Below are positions 36,601-47,434 of a stretch of 64,000 nt of DNA, piece by piece. The DNA lies in contig CM066307.1 in the NCBI GenBank assembly GCA_033807695.1, positions 1,550,001 to 1,614,000 of the forward strand, written 5' to 3'. Source of the DNA: Daedaleopsis sinensis. Lineage: Eukaryota; Basidiomycota; Agaricomycetes; Polyporales; Polyporaceae. Below the pieces are notes generated by a model. That model saw nothing but the letters and a program-made list of their open reading frames with translations, made no database searches and had not been told where the DNA came from. Each line of letters opens with the position of its first letter. Position 1 is the stretch's first letter. The translations under genes and the position numbers were made by a program.

Positions 36601-36852
36601 TTTGCGGTGCAGGAGGGCGTGCAGCTCTCGCGCGCGTTCGTCATCGGCTGCGCGCCGCAGGCGGGCGGGCCCGCGGGTGCCGGGGCGGGTGGGGTGCGCG
36701 GGCGGCCGCGCTCGAACTCGGCGTCGAGCGTGGGCTCGATGAACCCGCACGCGCTGCGGTACGTGTATGACGATCGCGAGTGGCGCGCGGCGGTCGCGGC
36801 GTGCGCGAGCGGGAAGATGACGATCAGGCTGTTTAATGCGCAGCCGATCTGA
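33639..36852 (+). CDS. PX- and PB1-domain protein
   Basis: Probable membrane-associated scaffold. Four exons (33639-33695, 33917-33989, 34043-35947, 36110-36852) join in frame to 925 residues beginning MAHQGGPGTGALGGPPSGH. The N-terminal PX domain, which binds phosphoinositides, shows FYVDVLPPTKFG, the basic YDVWRRWED motif, IPRLTKKG and VRDFFGYWRRDL. It has an insertion of about 50 residues before IPRL. The long middle is Ser/Pro-rich and probably disordered, and it carries a 15-residue direct repeat, FATSFANGSCAEFDR, twice near 35550-35655. The C-terminal block from LTLKAVLQDSIVLLRISRG to GKMTIRLFNAQPI resembles a PB1 domain. PX plus PB1 recalls Bem1/Scd2 and p40phox, but no SH3 domain is seen. 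A polarity or oxidase-complex role is only inferred. Confidence 0.85.
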
Positions 36853-37642
36853 CTCCTGAGGCAGGTCGCGGCGGCCGCACGGTGATGGCTTAGGACGCGA
36901 CTGGCCACAATCTCTCCTCCATTACACCCGTTATCTGCCCAGATTCTACCACCTCCCCTAGCTTCCTCATCTCCACCCTCGGGCGACCACTGCGATATCT
37001 TCCGACATCTTCCCCATCTCCCGCGCCCGCGCCTCGGTTTCGCATTCCAGACACCTTCCCTTGACGACATTTTACGACCCCACACTAAACTCTATTTATC
37101 ATTATCATCCGCCGTTCGCTGTACGCCCCGTCCCGTTTGGCCCGCCTCCGGCACGTCTGCGAGCCCTTCGCTGTGCCTCCCATGTACTTGTACACTGCTG
37201 TAGAGTGCGTGTACTCCGAACCGAAACCTGCCTGTACTTGTCCCGCTGCGCTGCCCCCTTCGTTCGCGTCGTCCACCTTCGTTCTTTCGTCCTTGACCTC
37301 GCAGTCTGTTGTGCAATGCTTGTGCTTAGCTATACTTCGTACTTCGCTGGACATAGTCTTGCCCCGTTCGTCCCTTGGTCCCTTCGGCCTTTCTCGTACA
37401 CACTCCTTCTTCAGAACTTCTAAACCCTTATAGGATACGTGACATTTCGGAGAAAATTACAGCGTATAGTTATAGAGCGCCTGTTGTAGGGTAGCGGATC
37501 CAGCAAACATCAATCTATTCTCTTACCTCATCATGCTCCGGAGTGAAAGTAAGGATGGTCGAGGCCGTGGTGTGCCTGCTGCATCGGTTCGTAGAAAACA
37601 TCGATAAGTATGGAAGTATGTACAGAATAGATGCACGGATGT
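36853..37642. other. Convergent intergenic stretch
   Basis: Holds the 3' UTRs of the PX-PB1 gene (+) and Arp10 (-). It is pyrimidine-rich from about 36890 to 37400. No coding evidence. Confidence 0.55.
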
Positions 37643-39889
37643 TCATCCCACAACCGCCTGCAACGGCGGAGCCGCAGCCGCAACCGCCGCAGAGGGACGA
37701 GGCGCAGGGGCCGCCCCGACGGGCAGCGGCGTTCTCGTCCAGTCTGGGAGAATGTGCTTTGCGGGGGATGACTTCGCGGCGCGTGGCGGGGACGAGTCCA
37801 TGGGGACGTCTTCGTCGGAGTCGGGCTGCGCTTCTGCCTCGTCCCACTTTTCCCGCTGCACCTCGACTCCGCCAGTCTTGAGTGCGCTGTGGAGAGGTCA
37901 AATCAGCATCGCTCGCCCCGTCAATATCGAAACGGCAGGGGAAGGGAGGAGGTGGAGGGAGGATAGCGTTGTGGGGAATAGTACGACGAGAGCGGGCAGG
38001 AAGAGAGACGGAGACAGACAGACACGCACCCTGCGAGCGAACCACCGACCCACGCCATCAGAGCAGGGGTGAAAGCGGGTGCCTTGCCCGCGTTCGCTGC
38101 AGCGTTCGCGCTCGCGGGCGGTGGCGGCGCGGGGTTGTTGAGGATCGCGAAGTATGGCAGCAGCGGGCGCAGAGTGGCATAGCGGTCGTACACCACCGGG
38201 CGCGGACGCTGCCTGCCCGCACGCGAGGGCGCGGCCGACGAGGACGAGGAGCTGGCCGTCCGGGATACCGCGCGCGTCAGCTCAGCGTGCAGCCGCGGGA
38301 TGAAGCCCGGGAGCATGGGCGTGCCCCCGATGACGAGGATCGAGGAGGCGAGCGTCTTGCGGAGGTCGACGGGGACCTGGACGAGAAGCAATGAGCATTA
38401 GGCAGGACAACGAGAATGACATGGCGGGTCCGAGGCCGCTAGCAGGGGGCGAACCTTACCTTGAGAAGGGTGTCAAGGATGACTTCGGCGACACTGCTCT
38501 CGTCGACGTCGCCACCCTCAAAGAGCACCTCCGCGGCGCGTTCCCTGATCCAGCCGGGGATGATCAAGGTTCCCCTGCCGGTGCCCGTCTGCTGCGATGG
38601 AGGCGGGTCCACGCGCATGTGGATATCTGTCGCAGTGGAGTGCCGACCGTACATCGTCGCGAGAGCCTGGATGTGGCTTTCTCCCGCGTGTGGCTGGTCC
38701 ATTCCAGCAAGCTGTGAGTGGGACACGACTGAGTAGCTTGAAGACGCCGCGTGCTGTGACGAGAAGTTGCTATCCATGTCCGCGGATACTCGGGAGAAGT
38801 CCGACTCGGAAAACGCTGGATCACTCGGAGGTAGGTCGAGCTCAGAGGAAGAGTCTCCAGGACCGGGCGACATGGGATGCGATGGGTTCTCACTCTCCAG
38901 GGGCTCTCCGACGAAGCATATGCGCGTCTTGATCTCGTCTATCACCTTGTCAGTCAGCACGTCTTGAGGTACGCGGGTAGAGCGCGTTGCCGCGGGGATG
39001 TTCATTGTGGCACTAAGTGAAGTGGCTGGCGGGATATACGTGCCAAACATGAGCAGCAAGGCTTTGATATGTGTCGAAAGACGTGCCCCAGCAAGAGGCG
39101 TAGTGCGAAGATGTGGATATAATGGCCTGAAGGAGAATATCTGTGGGGTGCATTGAGAATTGGCGAGCAGAGTCAACCCTTGCGCGTGTAACGTACTGGG
39201 AGCACGCTGGACTCTAGATGGCCACAGTCAAGGACAAGGCCTGTTACGCGCCCCGCTGCTAGGAGTGCCAGCAAATGACTTGACGCGAACGAAATTGAGG
39301 GCACCTGACGTTTACCAGAGTACGTTTAGACCATCTGGAAGATAAAGTCGCGATATGTCATATGCACACCTGCAGATTGTTGAACAGTATACGCGCAATG
39401 ATCTCCTTGATGTGTAGGGGTAAGAGAGGGTGTTCGACTAGGATGACCTTCCGCGACTTGGGGTCGGTCAACAGAGAACTTCAATCAAAGTGAGGGGCAC
39501 GGTCTGTAGGTTATTGGACGAACGTACTTGTGGAACACTGAGCGCAGACATGCCTGTAACCTCGCTTCTAGCACTTTGTCCTCCTCTTCCCTTTCTGACG
39601 GTTTTGATGCACGATTGAGGGTCCATAGTGGCTCTCCGCTATCACCCCCGGCACAGAATACATCTCTGGGCTTGCCCTCTCCGCTGAAGCCCACCTTCCA
39701 GACACGAGAACCCGGGTCGAGTATAATTCGATCCTCCGTCCCATATAGCGAGTGTCTTCGTGTAGTAGGATAGTGTGGAGAAGACTGAACGATGTGCGAT
39801 GCACCGACTCGCGCGGCCTGCGGAGTTGGTGCCGGCGTGGTACTGTCTGTAGGTGGTGGTCGGCGAGGCGTCGTCGGTACTGTAGACAT
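37643..39889 (-). CDS. ARP10: Actin-related protein Arp10 (dynactin pointed-end subunit)
   Basis: Actin-fold protein of the dynactin pointed-end complex, which works with cytoplasmic dynein in nuclear and vesicle transport. The start MSTVPTTPRRPPPTDSTT is followed by the first nucleotide-binding motif region, IILDPGSRVWKVGFSGEG. Next are KVILVEHPLLPLHIKEIIAR and VPSISFASSHLLALLA, and a degenerate phosphate-2 motif, GLVLDCGHLESSVLPI. The adenosine motif is SSILVIGGTPMLPGFIPRL, and the C-terminal actin signature is ALMAWVGGSLAGALK. The central part carries a Ser/Asp-rich insertion (about 38720-38930), and the tail is Ala/Pro-rich. The divergent active-site motifs fit Arp10/Arp11 better than conventional actin or Arp1-3. 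About six exons. The start is the first Met upstream of the fold; a Met four codons earlier is possible. Confidence 0.82.
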
Positions 39890-40558
39890 CCCAGACCTCA
39901 AGATTCGATCCTAGTGAGCCTCTTGTGGTTTGGATTAGGTGTCGAGCACAAGAAGGGAGCAAGGACTGTAGGCTAGATTACGCCGGGCCGCATAGGTAGT
40001 GGTAAGTGGAGAGTCGCGATCGTGGGCGTCTTTAAGACAATTCATGCAACCACCAAGTACCTCGACCGTCATATATTCATAGCAAGGGGGCGGAGTCGAG
40101 CGGGGTCTGATGCACTGACAGTATCTCGCATTCCAATTAACACAGCCTCAAGCTGTCTTTATGCATGATATTTCACTGCTATAGCTCTCGCGTTAGTGAT
40201 CGACGTCTCGTGAAAGCAAGCTAATGCCAGTGAGGTCCATGTCCTGATCTAACTTGTATAAATCGCACGACGGGTACCCTCTGAAGATACGGTCCTGCCA
40301 CCCTATTTACCATCGGTAACTGGGTACCGGATGTCCCGTCAATTGTGCATGGATGAGTTCAAGCTGCAACGTAAGAGCCTGTTCGGCGTTGGATTCTTTT
40401 CTTTAATCTGGGCCGTGCGATGTTGCAAAATAGTGAGTATTCTACAGCTACATAATGAGTTCCATTCCAGAAGTCTACCTTAACCAAAGACGTACCATAA
40501 AGCAAGCTACCACCGACGTTTCCCTCACAATATTTATCGTCTGACCTTCGGAAACTAA
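39890..40558. other. Intergenic stretch, Arp10 5' side
   Basis: Contains the Arp10 promoter and the permease 3' UTR. No gene or clear element is recognised. Confidence 0.5.
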
Positions 40559-42846
40559 TCACACCACCGGCTTGACCTCCTCGTCCACACTCTTCCTCTC
40601 CATCCGCGACGAGACAGGCGACTCCTCGGCCTTGTGCGCATTGTCGCTCGTGATCGCTTCGGTAATGAAAGTCTCCTGCGCAGGGAAGGCGAGCGACAGG
40701 ACAGAGTACACCACCAACGCAACGAAGAACTGCGGGCCCAAGGAGGTACATCAGCACAAAGTATGGGCCAACATGAGCATGAGTATAAGCTAAGCCACTC
40801 ACGCCAAAGAGCCACGCAAAGTCGAACACGCGGATCGCCCCGCCGACAGAAATCTTGGGGTTGATCGAGGACACCAGCCCGGGCAAGTTCGGGGGCACCG
40901 AGAGCAGGATCGCAACGACTGCACGCCAGTTCTGCAATGCTTCAGTCAGACACGGTGCTCCCCGCGGTGGACGCGCGCAGGCACTCACAAAGCCGTAAGT
41001 GTACCTATACCGTCCGTGCGGACGATACATAGCCGGGACGTCCACCTTGCCCTTGTGCACGATCCAGTACTACGCGAGTCACCACGCGAGGTCAGCATCC
41101 CTTGGACTTGAATGAAACAAACAGGCCCCGAACACGCACGTCGGCAACCATGATGCCCGCAAACGGCCCCAGGAAGACGGTGTAGCCGTTCATGAACGCC
41201 AGGAAGCCCTGTGCGCTCGCGAGGATCTCCCAGGGGGCGAGCGCCCAGCCGCCGAGGACGGCGCAGACGACCTGCCCGCGGCGGATGTTGATGTAGCGCG
41301 GGCAGAGGACGGTCATGTCGTTCGCGGCGGAGAGCGAGTTCGCGGAGATGTTCGTGCCGAGCGTGGCGAGCACGAACGAGAAGGACGCGAAGAACGCGGC
41401 CGCGCGGTTGTCCCAGCGGTCGATGAGCGCGAGCGGGTCCCAGAGCACGTCGCCGTAGAGGACGATGCCGGCGGAGGTGACCGCAATGCCTGTGAAGCCG
41501 ATGAAGGTGAAGGCGACGGGGATGATGAAGAACTGGATGTATTGGCTGCGGGGGGAACGTTAGTGGAAAGTCAGACATCGTGTCGTTGGGATTACTGACG
41601 CTCTCTCGTTCTTGGCATATCGCTACATGCGTGCGAGGACAGGTCGTCAGATGCAATGATACGATGCGAAGTGGGTGGAGGCAGAAACTCACAGTGAAGT
41701 CGGGGATGTTCACAGCGAGTGTCGAGTATATTCCCAGCGCGCTGTTCAACGCGCTCAGCCATGCATACGACAGCGCGCTCCCTGAGAGCGAAGTGTGCTG
41801 ATCGAAGAGGCCTTTGCTCGACGGGACCTTCACGAATGCCCAGATCAATATCGCGAGCCACGCGGGGGGCACGATGATCGCCTTGACCATGAACAGCCAG
41901 CGAATCTTCTGAGGGGAGACGAGCATGAGGGGGAACTGGATGAGCCAGTACAGGAAGTAGCACATCATCCCTGGTATTGCATCAGCATGGTCTGCAGATG
42001 CGAGGAGGCAGATGGAACACGCACCAGAGGTCGTGATATGCGCGCCTGGGGCGAGTCCGTTAGGCATACGGGCCAACGAGGGCCAAATCGCCTTGAGCAT
42101 CTACCATCGCACTCGTCAGTTCCGTTCTCCTGCGCGCGTCGCGTTGACCCCCCAGATCGCCTACAGCGTGCACTCACCTGGTACACACACTCCGAGCCCG
42201 TGTACGTCTGGATGCCAAACCAGAACATGGAGAGCACGACGCGCGAGACGACGCTGAAGTAGCTGGACCAGAACCCGAACGAGGACCGGTTCAGGACCGG
42301 GAACGGGACGTGCAGCCGCGCGCCGATCGTCCCGTTCAGGACCATGACCACCGAGATGATGATGTGCCCGAGGGCGATGGCGGGGAGCGCCTGGCGCCTG
42401 TGGGGACGGGGACAAAGACAAAGACGGACGCGCGATCAGCATGGGTGCTCGCGCGGGCGCGCGTGCATGAAAGGGGAGGGTGCGCGGATGGAGGAGCGAA
42501 GGGCAGACGTACCACGACAGCCCGATGGCGAGCATGCTCGACGCGAGCTCCCATGCGGCGACGTTCGTCGCGTCCGACATCCAGTACGCGATGTAGTTCC
42601 ACGTCGTCCATGTCCTCTGCAAAGCAAACCGCGCACGCGGCAGGCTTCAAGCTTCAGCACTCCTTCCTCCCTTGCCATCTGACGTCTCGCAGAGAAGACC
42701 GGACGGAAGCTCACCAGTTTGGGCGGGACGGGGTCCATGTCCTTGTTCGACCACCTGTTGTTCGGCGCGAACGTCGACGGCTCCGGCTCGAGAGCCCACG
42801 CCGACGGGCGTGTGTACGCGGCCACCTTCGCCATCGTAGTGGACAT
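40559..42846 (-). CDS. NCS1-family nucleobase/allantoin permease
   Basis: Plasma-membrane, cation-coupled importer of the NCS1 family (Fur4/Dal4/Fui1 type). It takes up uracil, uridine, allantoin or related compounds. The start MSTTMAKVAAYTRPSAW precedes RWSNKDMDPVPP and the family signature NYIAYWMSDATNVAAW. About twelve hydrophobic segments follow, with NGTIGARLHVPFPVLNRSSF, SMFWFGIQTYTGSECVYQ, the substrate-region motif NIPDFTRYAKNE, GTNISANSLSAANDMTVLCP, and GPFAGIMVADYWIVHKG near the C-terminal half. The cytosolic tail ends RKSVDEEVKPVV and contains Lys residues that could be ubiquitinated. At least seven short introns. Four GATA-type sites lie upstream. The exact substrate cannot be chosen from sequence by eye. 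Confidence 0.92.
42646..42656 (+). repeat. Dispersed 11-mer TTCAAGCTTCA, copy 2
   Basis: An exact copy inside an intron near the 5' end of the permease gene. Confidence 0.7.
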
Positions 42847-43407
42847 GCTTGCGCACCGAGTGAGGCTGCGCGTCGACCGCGAGAGGGGATGGAGTTAAGG
42901 GGAACGGCGAGAGTGAGGAGGTGTCGCACGAGTATATTATATGAAGTGTCGGCGCCCCCATGGGTGTAACGTTATGTTATAACTTATCGGGCCCATGACT
43001 TGGAAAATCGCGGTGGGGGCCTCCGGTGCACTGGATGTAGATGCATGCATAGAGCGGGGTGGCGCCCGTCGATAAGTCGGTTACTTGATAAGCTACGTAT
43101 TCCCTCGCTATTCCCGGCTTCACGGACATCCGATGGATCAGTATCAGACAGGCCAAGACCCACCTCGTCCTGCTAGTGAGAACCACCCTGTCAGACCGGC
43201 GACAGAGCTTATGTGCGCACGCCTTGCGCACACCGACGATGCGGAACTATGCGTTTCTAGACTTTCAACGTACATGCTATACTTATCGATGAACGGCAGA
43301 TGCATACCAGACCCCGGGAGTGTAGTTTGACGGTTGCAGAACATGGCGCAGGCACGCCGGCCTCGCCCGCCCCAAAATGAAGAAGATGCGTTGTGGAAGC
43401 GGCTGGT
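42847..43407. promoter_or_regulatory. Permease promoter with four GATA sites
   Basis: Gap between the SDR 3' end and the permease start; both genes are on the minus strand, so this is the permease promoter. A TATATTATAT element lies at 42933-42942, about 87-96 bp before the start codon. GATAAG/CTTATC sites lie at 42983-42988, 43071-43076, 43087-43092 and 43282-43287. Fungal nitrogen-catabolite genes are commonly controlled through such sites by GATA factors; that role is inferred here. Confidence 0.5.
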
Positions 43408-44482
43408 TTACAACGACGCGCCACCGCAGGTCTTGATGGTCTGCCCGGTGATGTACTCGCCCTCGTCCGAGACGAGGAACGAGACGAGCTTCGCGACATC
43501 CTCGGGCTCCTGGATGCGCCCAAGCTTGATATCCTGCTTGACACGCTTGGCTTTTGCTTCTCCAACGCTGATTCCTTCCTGCAGGGACCTCAATGAAACG
43601 CTGTGCACGAGATATGTAGGACACTCACGATAGCCGAAAGCTCGCGGTCGATGTGGTCCCACATGGGCGTGTCGACGATGCCAGGACCATATGCTAATAT
43701 CAAGTGCGTGAGTGTCGAATTTTGTGGGCAGGCAAGACGAAGATGTGACTGACCGTTGACCCGAATACCATACTGTGCCCATTCCTTGGCGGCAACCTCA
43801 GTGAACCCCCTCACAGCGAACTTGGTCGCGCCGTACGGGCCGAGGTTCTCAGCAGTGCGGTAGGACGCGATGGACCCCGCGCCAACAATGCGTCCACCGA
43901 AGCCTTGCTTCACCATCTGCTTGGCGGCAAAGATGTGCGTGTTCATGAGGCCGAGCAAGTTGATCCGAATCTCGTTCTCCATGAACCTGACCGAATGCGA
44001 TGGATTGCAGTCAGCAAACCGATCATATGAGAATTTCTAAGGGCTCAGTGGGGGAACTGGACTCACTCGGGCGTGCATTCCAGCAGCGGCTTGACTTGCG
44101 TCACACCTGCGTTCGCGACGCTGACAAACAGCCTGGGGCCGAGCTTCTCGACGGTCTCGTGGATAGCAGCCTCGATCTGCTGTGGCTGCCGCACATCTGC
44201 ACATCGCGGGTCCCACCAACGTTGAGCTTACCGCTCGAGTTGCATATGATGCACGATGTCGATGGACTCACCTGCGTACACGCCAATCGCTTCGCGTCCG
44301 TACGACTTGATTTCTGAGATCACGTCGTCGACCTTGGCCTTGGCCTGCGGGATGTCTGCAATGGAGACGTCGTACCCATCGCGCGCGAGGCGGCAAGCGA
44401 TCGCGCGGCCGATGCCCTGGCCTGCGCCGGTCACGAAGGCGATGCGGTTGAGAGAGGCCTTGATGGGGGAGGCGTAGGACAT
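43408..44482 (-). CDS. Short-chain dehydrogenase, acetoin/butanediol-reductase-like
   Basis: NAD(P)-dependent oxidoreductase of the classical SDR family. The start [19 protein letters not shown] leads into the cofactor motif [13 protein letters not shown] follows, then the catalytic Ser in [10 protein letters not shown] and the Tyr-Lys pair in [10 protein letters not shown]. The stretch [18 protein letters not shown] and the ending [18 protein letters not shown]...[12 protein letters not shown] closely resemble bacterial and fungal diacetyl/acetoin reductases (2,3-butanediol dehydrogenases). About 263 residues in at least four exons, normal for the family. An upstream in-frame Met at 44515 could add 11 residues; the chosen start fits the family better. 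The substrate is an inference. Its promoter is shared with the divergent family-17 glycosyltransferase. Confidence 0.88.
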
Positions 44483-44982
44483 GGTGCTGGGGGCGAAAGT
44501 CGTGTACGGGTTCAAGGGTGGGGGGTCCAGAACTTGTAGTCAACGTCCTTTTGCTGCATGGGAGACAGGGACCGGGCCGCCGCGGTAGGTGCATCTTGGA
44601 AATGATGTTTCCTCGACGGACCGTGCGCGGCCGCTGTACGTTGTAGAGAGTCGATCATGGGGACGATTATCCGTACGCGATGAAGAGGTAAGAATCAGGG
44701 CATCACGCGGGCGACGACGAGCCTAGCGAGACTTTCGGGGACGTGCATGGGAGCGGAAGCCTGGTAGGACCCGGTAGCCTGTAGGACCGTGACGCCAGTG
44801 GGAGTTGAAAGGGAAGGAGATGGTCGTTCCCAAAAACGACGGAGTGGACTGAGACTGCGACGCGTCCCGGCGTCTAAGCGACGTGCAGCCAATGCAGTGA
44901 AGCCGACTGAGACGGGCAGTGGCAGACTGCAGATGGCGCACTGCGCGTGCTGGTCACCCTCTCCTCCGTACTTCCACCTCCC
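44483..44982. other. Divergent promoter region, SDR and glycosyltransferase
   Basis: About 500 bp between two divergent start codons. No gene is supported, and no clear TATA box was seen. Confidence 0.5.
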
Positions 44983-46283
44983 ATGCTTCTCCGGCGACGC
45001 TCTCTCTTCGTCTTCGCCCTCGCTTTCTCTTTCGTGCTCCTCGTAACGTACTCGATTAGCACTAGGTACGTGCGCGCGCAGCATTTGCGCGCAGACAGCC
45101 TAACATGCCACCTGCCCAGTCTCCGCATCCGCAACTTCCTCTCCTACTCCACCCGCCCGCTCTGGGACAAGCCCCTCGGCCCAGAGCACGTCCTCCCCCA
45201 CTACTACGCCGAGGGTGTCCCATTCGATGCCCACCTCTGCGCCCTCCACAACTGGTCGCCCCGCGACGAGAACGACCTGCCCGAAGTCTGGGACGCCGTT
45301 CTCTTCTCCTCCGAGCTCGACCTGCTCGAAATCCGCATGCACGAGCTCGCGCCCGTCGTCTCCCGCTTCTTCGTCGTCGAGGCCGACCGCACGTTCACCG
45401 GCATCCCCAAGAACCTCACCTTCCAGGAGCACGCCGCGCGCTTCGCCCCCTTCGCGGACAAGATCGTCCACTCCGTCTTCCCCGCGCGCGTGCTCAACCC
45501 AGGCGAGAGCCCGTTCGAGAATGAGCGCGCCCAGCGCGCGCACATGGACAGCGTCCTGCGCGGCCACCTCTCCGCGGGCAAGCCCGCCCCGCTTGTCATC
45601 TTCTCGGACGTGGACGAGATCCCGTCCGCGCACACGATCCGGCTGCTGAGGAGGTGCGAGGCCCCGAACCCGATCCACCTGCAGATGCGCGAGTACCTGT
45701 ACTCTTTTGAATGGCCCGCGGGCGAGGGCAGCTGGCGGGCACAGGTGCACCGGTTAGGGTCGCCGAAGAGCGGGTACGGGCATGGGCAGGTTGCGGAGTG
45801 GATGCTCGCGGACTCGGGGTGGCACTGCAGCTTCTGCTTCCGGCACCTGCATGAGTTTGCGGAGAAGATGATAGGTGCGTGCGCGCGTCGGGTTTTTGGG
45901 CCGGGTCGTTCTGAGATGTCTGTCAGGCTACTCTCATGCGGATCGGGTGACCGACCCTGCGCTACTGAAGCCGGAGCGGATACAACAGACGATATGCGAA
46001 GGCAAGGATATCTTTGGGATGTTGCCGGAGGCGTATCGAGTATGTCCTTGCGTGGCGTCACAGTATTCCTATGCTCATCGTCTTGATACAGTGGAAGGAC
46101 CTGCTCTCGCTCATGGACAAAGACGCGTGAGTACCGTGCTCTTGCTCTGTATGCTTCCAAATCTGAGAACACAGCTACAGGACACCATCCGCAGTGCACG
46201 TTCCTCGGTATCTAATCGAGAACAGCGACAACTACCGGTTCCTCCTGCCAGGCGGATGTAAACGGGACGACACCGTTGCCTAA
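44983..46283 (+). CDS. Family-17 glycosyltransferase (GnT-III-like)
   Basis: Type II Golgi or ER membrane glycosyltransferase of family GT17, whose animal member is beta-1,4-mannosyl-glycoprotein beta-1,4-N-acetylglucosaminyltransferase. A short basic tail MLLRRRSL and a signal anchor (residues about 8-24, [15 protein letters not shown]) open the protein. The catalytic part has [36 protein letters not shown] and [15 protein letters not shown] with its D-x-D-like acidic motif. [12 protein letters not shown] follows, and the C-terminus reads [20 protein letters not shown] and [10 protein letters not shown]. Four exons; the last begins after the intron ending near 46173. About 370 residues, as in fungal relatives. 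The ATG at 44983 is preferred over an in-frame upstream GTG. The acceptor in fungi is not known. Confidence 0.9.
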
Positions 46284-46994
46284 AACCAGTCGACGAGGGT
46301 TTCATTTTGCGGAGCCCAGTTCTCTTTGTACCCCCCATCCGGACACTGCTCAGTGATGTTTGTATCAATGTCATACCATGCTCTACATATCGCCTAATCT
46401 ATCATCGGTCTTCTTGGCTATCATCGTAGAGTGGCATCTCCCCGCTCCAGTGCTCTTTCGAACCGTGTACAGGGAGAAACGCGCCCGCTGGCCGAGTGTG
46501 CCACGTCGGTGCAGAGGCTTCGTTTGACGCATGCTGGCGCGCTAGTCGCACTGTGGAGACGAGTAGAATAATCGCCCATCCTTCATGCACATGTCTACAA
46601 TTGACTCTGTACAAAAGTCAACGACATGCTCCATAAATTCGAATAGTGATCATGCCAATCCCTTGCTCCCACGAAACCATGTTCATAGAGAACTTTTGCT
46701 TCCAACTCCTATGAAACTCTGACAGAAACTCAGATAGTAATGCAACGAGGCATTAAACTAAGCTTCAACTTGAGCTTCAACATGAAGGACTCGGAGTCGA
46801 GAATCTTTGCTAATTACTCTGCTACTACTCAAGTCGCCGACCTCGCATCCACGTGATCATGACTTCACGTGTGGCGCGTCTATTGGTACGCGTTCGTCCT
46901 TGTCCTCCGCCACTACCTCGCTTCTCCTCCCCGACTATTGCTCGAGCCGGTCTACTGAAAGACTTACGCTGGAATACTGAGTGACATTGACTGG
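46284..46994. other. Intergenic stretch before nucleoporin gene
   Basis: Holds the glycosyltransferase 3' UTR and the nucleoporin promoter. AGCTTCAACTTGAGCTTCAAC (46761-46781) is a variant of the dispersed motif. No gene is seen. Confidence 0.5.
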
Positions 46995-47402
46995 ATGGCG
47001 TTCAATACTTCTGGCACCAAGTACGTCCTATATCATAGGTCCCCCATCCCTCTCGCCTGACGAGCATCGGCACGTCCAAGTCCGTTGTTCGGCGGTGCAA
47101 AGCCTGCAGGGCAAACCGGAGGGTCGTTGTTTGGGCAAAGCACTACCCAACCCGCGGGCTCGCTGTTCGGAAACACCCAGCAGCAGCAGCAGCAGCCTAC
47201 GACTGGATTCAGCGGCTTCGGGCAGCCACCTGCACAGAACCAAGGCACACAGGGCACTTCGCTCTTCGGATCGACCGCGCAGAATACGGGAACACAGGGA
47301 ACCTCTATGTTTGGCTCTACGCTCGGGCAAAACCCACAGCAGCAGCAGCAGGGACAGCAAGCCCAGGGTTCGTCGCTGTTTAGCAACCCGTTCGGACAGC
47401 CT

Positions 47403-47434
<32 letters not shown>

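Noticed and set aside
36184..36750. 188-codon minus-strand frame opposite the PX-PB1 C-terminus
   Set aside because: It is a shadow of the PB1 exon, rich in Arg and Ala from reverse translation of GC-rich codons.
45204..46199. 331-codon minus-strand frame
   Set aside because: It is antisense to the family-17 glycosyltransferase, whose sense-strand motifs are clear.
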